Positions 18,168 through 26,208 of a stretch of 64,000 bases of DNA are shown piece after piece. The stretch is from Winogradskyella sp. MH6 (lineage in GTDB: Bacteria > Bacteroidota > Bacteroidia > Flavobacteriales > Flavobacteriaceae). The notes beneath the pieces were generated by a model, which worked only from the letters and a program-made list of their open reading frames with translations, did no database searches and was not told the DNA's origin. Each line of letters opens with the position of its first letter. Position 1 is the first letter of the stretch. Where the stretch lies: assembly GCF_022810765.1 (NCBI RefSeq), contig NZ_CP094494.1, forward strand, positions 372,001 to 436,000. The letters run 5' to 3'. The translations under genes and the position numbers were made by a program.

Positions 18168-18243
18168 TAATATTAAAATAGGGTAATTTAATATCAGGTG
18201 CTATTAATCACGAAAAAAGCCAGAGCAATCTCTGGCTTTTTTT
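18168..18243 (+). ncRNA. Candidate small RNA 1 (about 76 nt)
   Basis: Bounded by a predicted start about 5 nt after the -7 element (18155-18162) and by an intrinsic terminator with stem GCCAGAG/CTCTGGC and a seven-T tract. The body is AT-rich and has no ATG. Shape and control recall the FNR-controlled sRNA FnrS of enterobacteria; no sequence relation is claimed. Confidence 0.5.
18213..18243 (+). terminator. Intrinsic terminator of sRNA 1 / upstream operon
   Basis: AAAAAAGCCAGAG (18213-18225), 4-nt loop, CTCTGGCTTTTTTT (18230-18243). Perfect stem. May also stop read-through from the USP/membrane protein operon. Confidence 0.9.
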
Positions 18244-18276
18244 GGTAAACACATTATTGTTATTTCTTACCAAAAC

Positions 18277-18319
18277 TGATTTTCCTCATTTTAGAAAACA
18301 GACCTAGTAATTACATTTA
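18277..18319 (+). promoter_or_regulatory. CRP/FNR-type box (one mismatch) plus -7 element for candidate sRNA 2
   Basis: TGATTTTCCTCA at 18277-18288 deviates from RTCA in one base. -7 element TACATTTA at 18312-18319, exact 29.5-bp spacing. Predicted start about 18324, with no substantial reading frame downstream. Confidence 0.5.
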
Positions 18320-18323
18320 TAAT

Positions 18324-18526
18324 GCTATTAAAAGTGCATTCATATTTAATTTATTAGTCGAGGATTTATGAATAAAAAAAGTGTTTAATGCTTTGGTTGA
18401 ATTAAAAGTAATCCTTTGTAATTCTTTTTTGTAAGAGGATTTTTAGGGTTTTCAAAATAAGAGGTGAATTATAGAATTAAACACTTTTTCGGAAACAGGA
18501 AGTTTAAGCTTCCTGTTTCTTTTTTC
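18324..18526 (+). ncRNA. Candidate structured small RNA 2 (about 200 nt)
   Basis: A 14-bp perfect long-range inverted repeat, AAAAAGTGTTTAAT (18376-18389) with ATTAAACACTTTTT (18476-18489), closes an 86-nt interior that holds a further AATCCT/AGGATT pairing. Directly after it comes a terminator: GAAACAGGAAG (18492-18502) with CTTCCTGTTTC (18509-18519) and six T. Only a six-codon frame (from 18368) is present, so a noncoding or cis-acting RNA is likelier than a protein. Confidence 0.5.
18492..18526 (+). terminator. Intrinsic terminator of sRNA 2
   Basis: Perfect 11-bp stem with a 6-nt loop followed by a T tract; lies 39 bp before the next USP promoter box. Confidence 0.88.
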
Positions 18527-18565
18527 TCTCATATAAATTCCACAAGACATCCAGATTATATTGTA

Positions 18566-18608
18566 TGATAAATATCATTGTAAAATGGTGCTAAATACCT
18601 TAGCTTTA
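18566..18608 (+). promoter_or_regulatory. CRP/FNR-type box plus -7 element upstream of usp (18632)
   Basis: TGATAAATATCA at 18566-18577, itself part of the palindrome ATGATAAATATCAT, and TAGCTTTA at 18601-18608; 29.5-bp spacing. Predicted start about 18613. Confidence 0.75.
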
Positions 18609-18631
18609 GTAAGCTATAAAATGAATTTATC

Positions 18632-19480
18632 ATGAGAAATATTCTAATTCCAACAGACTTTTCCGCTAATGCCATGAATGCATTAAAATATGCATCTGAG
18701 TTGTTTAAATACGATAAGAGCCGATTTTTTATAATGCATGCTTACCAAGATGAGATTTTTGAGGACGAAGAACTCATTAAAGAGGAAACTTTGGTTAAAG
18801 TTACCAAACGCATTGCAGATAAATCGCAATCTAACCTAGAGAAAGTCTTAGATGAGATTAAAAAGATTTCTCCAAATCCAAGACACAGCTACGCTATTAT
18901 TTCTGCCAACAATATGCTTGTAGACGAAGCAGATAAAATTGTAGATGAAGAAAATATAGATATTATCGTTATGGGTACTCGTGGTAATACCAACAATAAA
19001 AAACTAACCTTTGGTAGCCACACGCTTCAAGTATTAAGATACGTGCAGAGTCCTGTACTGGCCATACCAGAACATTATGCTGGCATTCAGCCTAGACATA
19101 TCCTCTTCCCTACCAATTATTTAATTCCGTATAAAAGAAGAGAATTAAAATTACTGTGCGAACTGGCTTCACCATACAGAGCTACTATAGATATGCTCTA
19201 TGTGTCTGACAACGATAATCTTTCTATGAGACAGCAAAACAACCAGAGCTTTGTAAGGGATGAGTTGTGCAAAAATGAGATTAATTTTAAGACTGTTAAA
19301 GATTCTAGTATTACTGACGCTATTTGCAATTATATAGATAAAAACAATGTAGATATGTTAGTGATGGTTAACACAAGACACTCCTTTTTTGAAAACATAT
19401 TCTTTAAATCTAAACTAGATGAAATAACCTTACGAATTGATATTCCGTTTTTGGCACTGCAAAACATTAGACGTTATTAA
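18632..19480 (+). CDS. Universal stress protein, tandem UspA domains
   Basis: 282 residues, MRNILIPTDFSANAMNA. The nucleotide-binding motif is present but divergent (MGTRGNTNNKKLTFGSH). Ends with the HSFFENIFFK segment shared by paralogues. First of two USP genes read from this promoter; the next starts 18 bp later. Confidence 0.93.
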   Translation: MRNILIPTDFSANAMNALKYASELFKYDKSRFFIMHAYQDEIFEDEELIKEETLVKVTKRIADKSQSNLEKVLDEIKKISPNPRHSYAIISANNMLVDEADKIVDEENIDIIVMGTRGNTNNKKLTFGSHTLQVLRYVQSPVLAIPEHYAGIQPRHILFPTNYLIPYKRRELKLLCELASPYRATIDMLYVSDNDNLSMRQQNNQSFVRDELCKNEINFKTVKDSSITDAICNYIDKNNVDMLVMVNTRHSFFENIFFKSKLDEITLRIDIPFLALQNIRRY

Positions 19481-19498
19481 CTTTTAAAATCTATCGTC

Positions 19499-20341
19499 AT
19501 GAAAAAAATATTATTACCAACGGATTTTTCGGATAATGCATGGAATGCCATTACATATGCATTACAACTATATAAAAATGAAAAATGTAATTTCATTTTA
19601 TTGAATACGTATACTCCCATTATGTATCAGGTAGAGTTTATGCAATCTAGCGAGCCTCAGTTTCAGCTTATGGAAGCTGTTAAAGAAACCAGCAAGAAAA
19701 AACTTCAGGATTTAGTGGGAAAAATAGAAACTGAGTTTCCTAATCCTAATCACCATTTTACAACCATTTCATCCTTTAACACACTTACAGGTGAGATTAG
19801 CGAATTGTATGAAGGCAATGTAATGGACCTTATAATTATGGGTACTAAAGGAGCATCTGGCGTAAAAGAAGTTTTATTCGGATCTAACACTATGCACGTA
19901 CTTAATAATGTTAAGTGCCCTGTAATTGCTATACCTAGCGATTTTAATTTTGAAAGACCACACGAACTGTTATTTCCTTCAGATTATGACATTGAGTTTA
20001 ACGACCAGCACTTAGATCCGCTTATAGATATTGCTAATCTGTATAACATTCGTATCAATATTATGCATGTGCACTATGGGGAAACGTTAACGGAAAGACA
20101 AGAAAGCAACCGACAAAAACTAGAAACAAAGTTTAAAGGTATTGCACATTTATTCCACAATATTAAAAATAAAAATATACCAGAAGCAATTACAGAATTT
20201 CAGATAAAAACACGTATTAACCTGTTAGTGATGATTAACAATAAGCATTCTTTTTTTGAAAATCTATTCTTTAAATCTAACATAAAACATATAGGTTTTC
20301 ATCTTAATGTGCCTTTTATGGTTATCCCATCGCAACTGTAA
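19499..20341 (+). CDS. Universal stress protein, tandem UspA domains
   Basis: 280 residues, MKKILLPTDFSDNAWNA, with a canonical motif MGTKGASGVKEVLFGSN. Closely similar to the 7742 protein over the C-terminal HSFFENLFFK...PFMVIPS segment, indicating gene duplication. No promoter box in the 18-bp gap, so it is read from the 18632 promoter. Confidence 0.93.
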   Translation: MKKILLPTDFSDNAWNAITYALQLYKNEKCNFILLNTYTPIMYQVEFMQSSEPQFQLMEAVKETSKKKLQDLVGKIETEFPNPNHHFTTISSFNTLTGEISELYEGNVMDLIIMGTKGASGVKEVLFGSNTMHVLNNVKCPVIAIPSDFNFERPHELLFPSDYDIEFNDQHLDPLIDIANLYNIRINIMHVHYGETLTERQESNRQKLETKFKGIAHLFHNIKNKNIPEAITEFQIKTRINLLVMINNKHSFFENLFFKSNIKHIGFHLNVPFMVIPSQL

Positions 20342-20348
20342 TTAAGAC

Positions 20349-20391
20349 TGATTATAATCATTTCAAAACGTAAAAGTTAAAAGTAACTTTT
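20349..20391 (+). promoter_or_regulatory. CRP/FNR-type box plus -7 element upstream of usp (20416)
   Basis: TGATTATAATCA at 20349-20360, a perfect 12-bp palindrome, and TAACTTTT at 20384-20391; 29.5-bp spacing. Predicted start about 20396. Confidence 0.7.
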
Positions 20392-20415
20392 GCTGAAAGA
20401 CTAAAGCTAATCGCC

Positions 20416-21246
20416 ATGAAAAACATACTATTACCAACGGATTTTTCGGATAATGCCTGGTGTGCAGCCGTATATGCACTTAAGCTCTATGAGAAAGAAG
20501 AATGCACATTTTATTTTCTACATTCTTATAAAATGAAAACTTCTGCAATGTCTAATATTTCAAATAAATTATTGAGATATATGGCAGATAATGCAAATCA
20601 AGAGTTGTTAGATCTTAAAGACATGGCAGAAAGAGCCAATGATAACCTTAACCATAACTTTGAGATTCTACTTAGTGCAGATGCTATGGATAATGCTATT
20701 GATATGGCTATAAACAAATACAATATAGACCTCGTTGTTATGGGAACAAAAGGTGCTACTGGTGCCAAAGAGATTTTTATGGGTAGCAATACCGTTAAGA
20801 TTATTAATCACGTAAAGTCTTGCCCTATTCTTTTAGTTCCTAATGAATTTGATTTTGAAGAACCAAAACAAATTACATTTCCAACAGATTTTAATCGGTT
20901 TTATGGAGAAGAATTATTGCATCTGAAAGAACTCTCTAAACTTTATAATTCTAAAATTAGAATACTACATATTAATAAAGAAAAAAATCTAAGCCACCAA
21001 CAAGATTATAATTTGGCAATGCTAAAGGCCTATTTAGAAGATTATCCGCATACCTTCCACTGGATGCCAGATTATAGTAAGAAAGAAAATGCAATACAGG
21101 ATTTTATTGAAGAACTGAATACAGAGATTTTAGTAATGGTTAACTATGAACACAGCTTTATAGAGAGCATTATAAACGAGCCTGTGATAAAGAAAATAGG
21201 TTTCCATGCCACAATACCATTTTTTGTAATTCCGTCTTCTGCTTAG
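20416..21246 (+). CDS. Universal stress protein, tandem UspA domains
   Basis: 276 residues, MKNILLPTDFSDNAWCA. Motif MGTKGATGAKEIFMGSN in domain 1. The C-terminal half keeps the FPTDF repeat start typical of the second UspA domain. Probably co-transcribed with the next USP (47-bp gap without a box), the ATP-cone nuclease and the beta-CASP hydrolase. Confidence 0.93.
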   Translation: MKNILLPTDFSDNAWCAAVYALKLYEKEECTFYFLHSYKMKTSAMSNISNKLLRYMADNANQELLDLKDMAERANDNLNHNFEILLSADAMDNAIDMAINKYNIDLVVMGTKGATGAKEIFMGSNTVKIINHVKSCPILLVPNEFDFEEPKQITFPTDFNRFYGEELLHLKELSKLYNSKIRILHINKEKNLSHQQDYNLAMLKAYLEDYPHTFHWMPDYSKKENAIQDFIEELNTEILVMVNYEHSFIESIINEPVIKKIGFHATIPFFVIPSSA

Positions 21247-21293
21247 ATTAATAAACGATAGACTCAAAAAACGACAACTTAAAACATACAATC

Positions 21294-22148
21294 ATGAGGC
21301 ATAAGATATTATTACCAACAGACTTTTCGGACAATGCTTGGCATGCTATAGATTATGCCACTAAGCTTTATAAAAATGAGCCGACCGATTTCTACATCCT
21401 CAATGTATTTTCTGCAACAGGAAACCTTGTAGAGAGTTTAATGAAACCTCAAACAGGAAGTGATATTTACGAATCTAAAAAATGGGATTCAGAAGATGGA
21501 TTAGCTAAAGTTTTAGACAAGTTAGTACTAACAAAGAAAAACAACCCGAAACATCATTTCAAAACTGTATCCATGTTTAATAACACTATTGATGCTATTA
21601 AAGAAATTGTAGATAAAAAGGATATAGAAATGATAATAATGGGCACTAAAGGCGAAACGCACTCCAGAGCTACTGCCTTTGGTAGTACAGCAATTTATGT
21701 GATGGAAAAAGTGCGTAATTGTCCAGTCATTGTAGTTCCGCTAGAAGCGGAAATAAAACTACCTAAAGAAATTGTTTTTCCTACAGGTTTTGAAGTACCA
21801 TACAAACGTAGAGAGTTGGTTTACCTAACAGATATTGCTAAAAAATCTGAGGCATCAATTATAGTTTTACACGTTAAGGAAAAAGATGAATTAGACGGTA
21901 ATCAAAAAGATAACAAAGCACTTTTAGAAGAAATCTTAGAAGGCTCAACATACAAACACCATACATTATCGCATAATTCAGTAATTGCAGCAATAAATGT
22001 ATTTGTTGAAAGTAGAGACAGCGATATGGTAGCCTTTATCAATAAAAAGCATAAGTTTTTTGGCAGCATACTTACTAGCCCATTGGTTAAGGAAATTTCA
22101 TTTCACTTAAATGTTCCAATACTAGCGATGCACGATCTTAGAAATTAA
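21294..22148 (+). CDS. Universal stress protein, tandem UspA domains
   Basis: 284 residues, MRHKILLPTDFSDNAWHA. Motif MGTKGETHSRATAFGST. The C-terminal IPYKRRELVYL segment is like the 18632 protein. Fourth in the 18.6-22.1 kb tandem array, in line with local duplication. Confidence 0.92.
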   Translation: MRHKILLPTDFSDNAWHAIDYATKLYKNEPTDFYILNVFSATGNLVESLMKPQTGSDIYESKKWDSEDGLAKVLDKLVLTKKNNPKHHFKTVSMFNNTIDAIKEIVDKKDIEMIIMGTKGETHSRATAFGSTAIYVMEKVRNCPVIVVPLEAEIKLPKEIVFPTGFEVPYKRRELVYLTDIAKKSEASIIVLHVKEKDELDGNQKDNKALLEEILEGSTYKHHTLSHNSVIAAINVFVESRDSDMVAFINKKHKFFGSILTSPLVKEISFHLNVPILAMHDLRN

Positions 22149-22207
22149 GTTTTAGAAATTACCTAGACCAAAAATGTTTTAGGCAGCATTTTTTTAATTG
22201 AATTGAA

Positions 22208-23059
22208 ATGCAAAACGATGGCATCATAATAACCAAATCATCAGGTGATAAAGTAAAATTTTCACTTAATAAATTGCGCTCATCCTTAAAACGAACTGGA
22301 GCAGATAGAGAAACCATAGACCAAATCATAGATAAGGTTAGAGATGAGTTGTATCAAGGTATTTCTACCAAGGAAATTTACAATAGAGCATTTGCCTTAC
22401 TAAAGAAAAAGAAAAGTCATTTTGCTTCTAAATACAAACTCAAAAAAGCCATCTATGAATTAGGTCCAACAGGATTTCCGTTTGAGCGTTTTGTCGGAGC
22501 CGTTTTAAAGTACTCTGGTTATAATGTGAAAATTGGAGAAGTTTTACAAGGCAAATGCGTCACTCATGAGATTGATGTTGTAGCGCATAAAGGCAATGAA
22601 ACTACAATTATTGAGTGTAAATTTCATGGTGAGCAAGGTATTAACTGTAATGTAAAAGTGCCACTATATATCAACTCGCGCTATCAAGATGTAAAAGCAC
22701 ATTGGAATGCAAATCCTAAAAACGGAACAACCTTAACAAAAGCTTGGGTAGTAACTAATACCAGATTTACAGAAGATGCCATTCAATACAGCAAGTGTTG
22801 TGGACTGTTTTTACTAAGTTGGGATTATCCTGAAAACAACGGATTAAAAGACCGAATTGACCGTTTGGGACTATATCCAATTACCGTTTCAACCTTACTA
22901 TCTAACAGAGAAAAACAATTTTTATTAAGCAGAAATGTGGTTTTATGCAGAGAGCTGATACACGATAAATTCTATCTAGATCATTTGGGAATTTCTGATG
23001 CCAGAAAAGAAAAAATACTAAACGAAATCTCAGAACTCTGTACCATTAAAAGTGAATAG
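22208..23059 (+). CDS. ATP-cone domain fused to Mrr-like restriction endonuclease
   Basis: 283 residues. Residues 1-90 are an ATP-cone (IIITKSSGDKVKFSLNKLRSSLKRTGA...), the nucleotide-sensing domain of ribonucleotide reductases and NrdR. Residues about 95-190 show a PD-(D/E)xK nuclease core of Mrr type (GPTGFPFERFVGAVLKYSGY, then HEIDVVA and IIECKFH). The C-terminal part is helical and ends near a KEKILNEISEL helix. No methyltransferase nearby, so not a classical restriction system. Ends 2 bp before the beta-CASP gene, so translationally coupled. A nucleotide-gated nuclease in a stress operon is a reasonable reading but unproven. Confidence 0.8.
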   Translation: MQNDGIIITKSSGDKVKFSLNKLRSSLKRTGADRETIDQIIDKVRDELYQGISTKEIYNRAFALLKKKKSHFASKYKLKKAIYELGPTGFPFERFVGAVLKYSGYNVKIGEVLQGKCVTHEIDVVAHKGNETTIIECKFHGEQGINCNVKVPLYINSRYQDVKAHWNANPKNGTTLTKAWVVTNTRFTEDAIQYSKCCGLFLLSWDYPENNGLKDRIDRLGLYPITVSTLLSNREKQFLLSRNVVLCRELIHDKFYLDHLGISDARKEKILNEISELCTIKSE

Positions 23060-23061
23060 TC

Positions 23062-24435
23062 ATGGAAAAGTTTGTAAAGGTTAATTTTTTAGGTGCCTCT
23101 GGTGTAGTTACTGGTTCAAAGTTTTTAATAGAAACCTCTGAGCAAAACATTTTAATAGACTGTGGTATGTTTCAAGGTTTAAAAACGTTGAGAGAACTTA
23201 ACTGGTCTAATCTTCCTGTGGATGTTAAATCTATAGACATTGTACTTTTAACGCATGGTCATCTAGACCACGTAGGTTATCTACCAAGACTTTTAAAACA
23301 AGGCTTTAGAGGCAAAATTGTGGGTACAGCACCAACATTGGCCATTGCCGGAATTATTCTAAAAGACAGCGCCAAAATTCACGAAGAAGAAGCCGAAAAA
23401 GCCAACAAAGAAAAGTACACCAAGCACCATCCTGCTTTACCGTTTTATACCGTTGAAGAAGCAGAAGAAACCATTAAATTATTTCATACAGAAGTAGATG
23501 ATAAATGGATCTATTTATCCGAAAACATCTCATATCGCTTTCAATATAATGGTCATATTATTGGTGCCATATTTATAGAATTAGATATTGATGGTAAACG
23601 TTTTGTATTCTCTGGAGATATAGGAAGAACCAACGATTATTTACTTAATAACCCAAAAACACCTGAATGGGCAGATTATCTGTTTATTGAAAGTACCTAT
23701 GGCAACAAACTACATCCAGAAGAAGATGTAGAAACCATTTTAGAAGATATCATCAAAGAAACGATTCAGAAAAAAGGGAATCTCATCATACCGAGTTTTG
23801 CAGTAGAGCGTTTACAAACACTGATGTATATTTTATGGCAATTGTACAAACAACGTAGAATTCCCAACATTCCTATTTTTATAGATAGCCCTATGGGAAA
23901 CAACGTTCTTGAGGTCTTTAAACGTTTTCCTAAATGGCACAGACTTTCAACCGAAGATTATCATGCCATGTGCAATCATGTAAACATTGTACAATCTTAC
24001 AGAGAAACCTGGGAAACCATAGATGACAAGCGCCCAAAAATAGTTATTGCTGGTAGCGGAATGGTTACAGGAGGACGCGTTCTCACTTACTTGCAACAAC
24101 TTATAGATGAACCTTCAACTACTGTGCTTTTGGTTGGTTACCAAGCCGAAGGTACACGAGGACGACAACTAAAAGAAGGTGTGCACGAAATTCGATTTTT
24201 CGGAAAATATTATCCTATAAAAGCCACTATAAAAAGTATCGAAAGTCTTTCTGCACATGGAGATCAAGAGGATTTACTCAATTGGATGAAAACCATTAAA
24301 AACATTCCCGAAATGGTCTATCTCATTCATGGCGAGCCAACAGCCTTAGATGCCTTTAGATCTAAAATTGAAAACACTTATGGTTGGCGTGTAAAAATCC
24401 CTCAATTGACTGATGTAGAAAAACTCATTATTTAA
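23062..24435 (+). CDS. Beta-CASP metallo-beta-lactamase RNA hydrolase
   Basis: 457 residues, the usual size. MBL motif HGHLDHVG at about 68, further metal ligands in the YNGHIIGA and FSGDIG segments, beta-CASP motif region (PSFAVERLQTL, GSGMVTGGR) and C-terminal SAHGDQEDLLNW. Related to CPSF73/RNase J-type and YSH1-like bacterial enzymes; probable RNA endo- or exonuclease in the cytoplasm. Coupled to the ATP-cone nuclease gene. Confidence 0.9.
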   Translation: MEKFVKVNFLGASGVVTGSKFLIETSEQNILIDCGMFQGLKTLRELNWSNLPVDVKSIDIVLLTHGHLDHVGYLPRLLKQGFRGKIVGTAPTLAIAGIILKDSAKIHEEEAEKANKEKYTKHHPALPFYTVEEAEETIKLFHTEVDDKWIYLSENISYRFQYNGHIIGAIFIELDIDGKRFVFSGDIGRTNDYLLNNPKTPEWADYLFIESTYGNKLHPEEDVETILEDIIKETIQKKGNLIIPSFAVERLQTLMYILWQLYKQRRIPNIPIFIDSPMGNNVLEVFKRFPKWHRLSTEDYHAMCNHVNIVQSYRETWETIDDKRPKIVIAGSGMVTGGRVLTYLQQLIDEPSTTVLLVGYQAEGTRGRQLKEGVHEIRFFGKYYPIKATIKSIESLSAHGDQEDLLNWMKTIKNIPEMVYLIHGEPTALDAFRSKIENTYGWRVKIPQLTDVEKLII

Positions 24436-24457
24436 TTTTGAACAACTTGCTTCAAAC

Positions 24458-24500
24458 TGATCAAAATCATTTCAAAACCATCTTTAGATCAGTAAATTAG
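24458..24500 (+). promoter_or_regulatory. CRP/FNR-type box plus -7-like element upstream of hsp20
   Basis: TGATCAAAATCA at 24458-24469. At the fixed 29.5-bp distance lies TAAATTAG (24493-24500), a weaker -7 element than at the other sites. Predicted start about 24505. Confidence 0.6.
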
Positions 24501-24540
24501 AGACAGTAAAATCGAAGTTTAACACTAAAAATTTAGAGCT

Positions 24541-24993
24541 ATGTCACTAATTAAATTTAACAACAGACAACGCTTGTTCCCAAGTTGGACAAATGAGGGC
24601 TTAAAAAATTTTTTAAGCAGCGATGATTTCTTTAACAACGACTTTTTTGAAGAAGATAGCTTAATGCCAGCTATGAATGTTAAAGAACATGATGATGATT
24701 TTGAAATAGAGTTTGCAGCTCCTGGTTTCAACAAAAAAGATTTTGAGGTAACTATAGACGATAATATTCTTAACGTATGTGGTGAGAAAAAACATGAAGC
24801 TGAAGAAAAAGAAGAAGACTTTACTCGTAAAGAGTTTAGCTACAACTCATTTAAAAGATCTATGACCCTACCTAAATCTGTTAATACAGATCAAGAAGTT
24901 AAGGCTACCTATAAAAATGGCATCCTTAAACTAAATCTTCTAAAAAAAGAAGAGGCTAAAGCAAAACAACCTAAAAAGGTTGAAGTTATCTAA
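24541..24993 (+). CDS. Hsp20 / alpha-crystallin small heat-shock protein
   Basis: 150 residues, usual length. N-terminal arm with repeated DDFFNNDFFEED, alpha-crystallin domain about 43-130 (FEIEFAAPGFNKKDFEVTIDDNILNV, then the YKNGIL motif), Lys-rich C-terminus. ATP-independent holdase for unfolding proteins in the cytoplasm. Controlled by the same box as the USPs, a pairing also seen in the mycobacterial dormancy regulon. Confidence 0.95.
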   Translation: MSLIKFNNRQRLFPSWTNEGLKNFLSSDDFFNNDFFEEDSLMPAMNVKEHDDDFEIEFAAPGFNKKDFEVTIDDNILNVCGEKKHEAEEKEEDFTRKEFSYNSFKRSMTLPKSVNTDQEVKATYKNGILKLNLLKKEEAKAKQPKKVEVI

Positions 24994-25007
24994 AATCTCT
25001 TAATTAA

Positions 25008-25047
25008 GGCAGAGTGTACGTTTAAGACCATACACTCTGCCGATTTA
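25008..25047 (+). terminator. Strong hairpin downstream of hsp20
   Basis: GGCAGAGTGTA (25008-25018) pairs with TACACTCTGCC (25031-25041), 11 bp perfect, loop 12 nt, followed by only a broken T tract. Either a partial terminator reducing expression of the next genes or a 3' stabilising stem on hsp20 mRNA. Confidence 0.65.
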
Positions 25048-25060
25048 AATTTTATGAATC

Positions 25061-25510
25061 ATGAAAACAATACATACCAATGCCAAACATACCGAATGGC
25101 TGAGTGCAGACGAAATGCACTTCGAATCCAAAAAATGGCTTTCAGAATTAGAGTTTTGTAAAGAAGAACAATGGTTTTTTGAAGACTTAATTCGTTCTTA
25201 TACACTTCAGATTATAGACAACAATCACTTTGATGAAAGTAAAAGACTCATTGATAAACTAACAAAAATTGTAGATCAAACACAGACATTACTTAATGCT
25301 GTTAAAAAACATGAAAAAAAATTATCTATAATGGTAGACGGTATAGACCAGATAGAGGAAGAAACAGCATATAAAAATGAACACCGTAATCTTACAGAAC
25401 TTGTTGATGAATTTAGAAAACGATACAGAGTTCTTAAGGCTAAGTTCTTTAAGTTTATAAAAGCAGTAATGAAAGAAAGTAAACAAAATTACTTATTAGA
25501 AAAGGAATAA
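25061..25510 (+). CDS. Hypothetical coiled-coil protein
   Basis: 149 residues, almost entirely helical with heptad-like Leu/Ile spacing and many Lys/Glu; no signal peptide or membrane helix. N-terminal HTEWLSADEMHFESKKW. Lies 67 bp after hsp20 behind the strong hairpin and 7 bp before a lipoprotein gene. Function not recognised; possibly a stress-associated accessory. Confidence 0.7.
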   Translation: MKTIHTNAKHTEWLSADEMHFESKKWLSELEFCKEEQWFFEDLIRSYTLQIIDNNHFDESKRLIDKLTKIVDQTQTLLNAVKKHEKKLSIMVDGIDQIEEETAYKNEHRNLTELVDEFRKRYRVLKAKFFKFIKAVMKESKQNYLLEKE

Positions 25511-25517
25511 CCTTATT

Positions 25518-26177
25518 ATGAAAAAGCTGATAATTCTAATTTTAATAGCTCTTGTAAGCAGCTGTACCTCAACACAGTTAACAGACAGCTGGAAAAATCC
25601 GGATATAGAAACCTATGCTCCTTCTAAAGTTTTGGTTGTTGGACTCACTTCTAATATAGAAGCCAAACAAAAATTTGAGACTAAGCTTAAGGACGAGTTT
25701 CTTATGCGAGGTACAGATGCTTATACTAGTTTTGAAGTTTTTCCTAAATCCTTTAAAACCGAAAAGCTTACTACAAATGAATTAGATTCTCTAGAACAAC
25801 AGCTTTCACAAGATGGTTTTGACACCATCATCTTCTCAAAAGTAGTAGGCTCTGAAGATAAAATAGCATATACCAAAAACTTTGATGTGTACGATGAAAC
25901 CATTATAAAATTTAAAGAAGATTATTTAAGATATCAGGACAGTTTCTACAATCCTGAATATTATGAAGAATACACGGTTTACCATGCAGAAACTTCAATA
26001 TTTTGTATTTGCCCAACAAAAGAAAGTGAACTACTCTGGAAAGGCTCAATAAACATTGTAGACCCTCAATCTATAGACAAAACTGTAAATGATTACATTA
26101 ATTTAATCATTGAAACTCTAGAAGTTGAGCAGTTAATAAACCCAATTGCACTAAGCACTGAAAAGGAAACAAGCTAA
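25518..26177 (+). CDS. Hypothetical lipoprotein
   Basis: 219 residues with a lipoprotein signal (MKKLIILILIALVSSC). The SSCTSTQLTDSWKNPD start followed by a YAPSKVLVVGLTSN strand resembles DUF4136-like envelope lipoproteins. Tyr-rich stretch around 130-160. Same operon as the coiled-coil protein. Envelope role unknown. Confidence 0.72.
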   Translation: MKKLIILILIALVSSCTSTQLTDSWKNPDIETYAPSKVLVVGLTSNIEAKQKFETKLKDEFLMRGTDAYTSFEVFPKSFKTEKLTTNELDSLEQQLSQDGFDTIIFSKVVGSEDKIAYTKNFDVYDETIIKFKEDYLRYQDSFYNPEYYEEYTVYHAETSIFCICPTKESELLWKGSINIVDPQSIDKTVNDYINLIIETLEVEQLINPIALSTEKETS

Positions 26178-26208
26178 TCAACTAATTCTATTTGTATAGA
26201 ATAATGAT

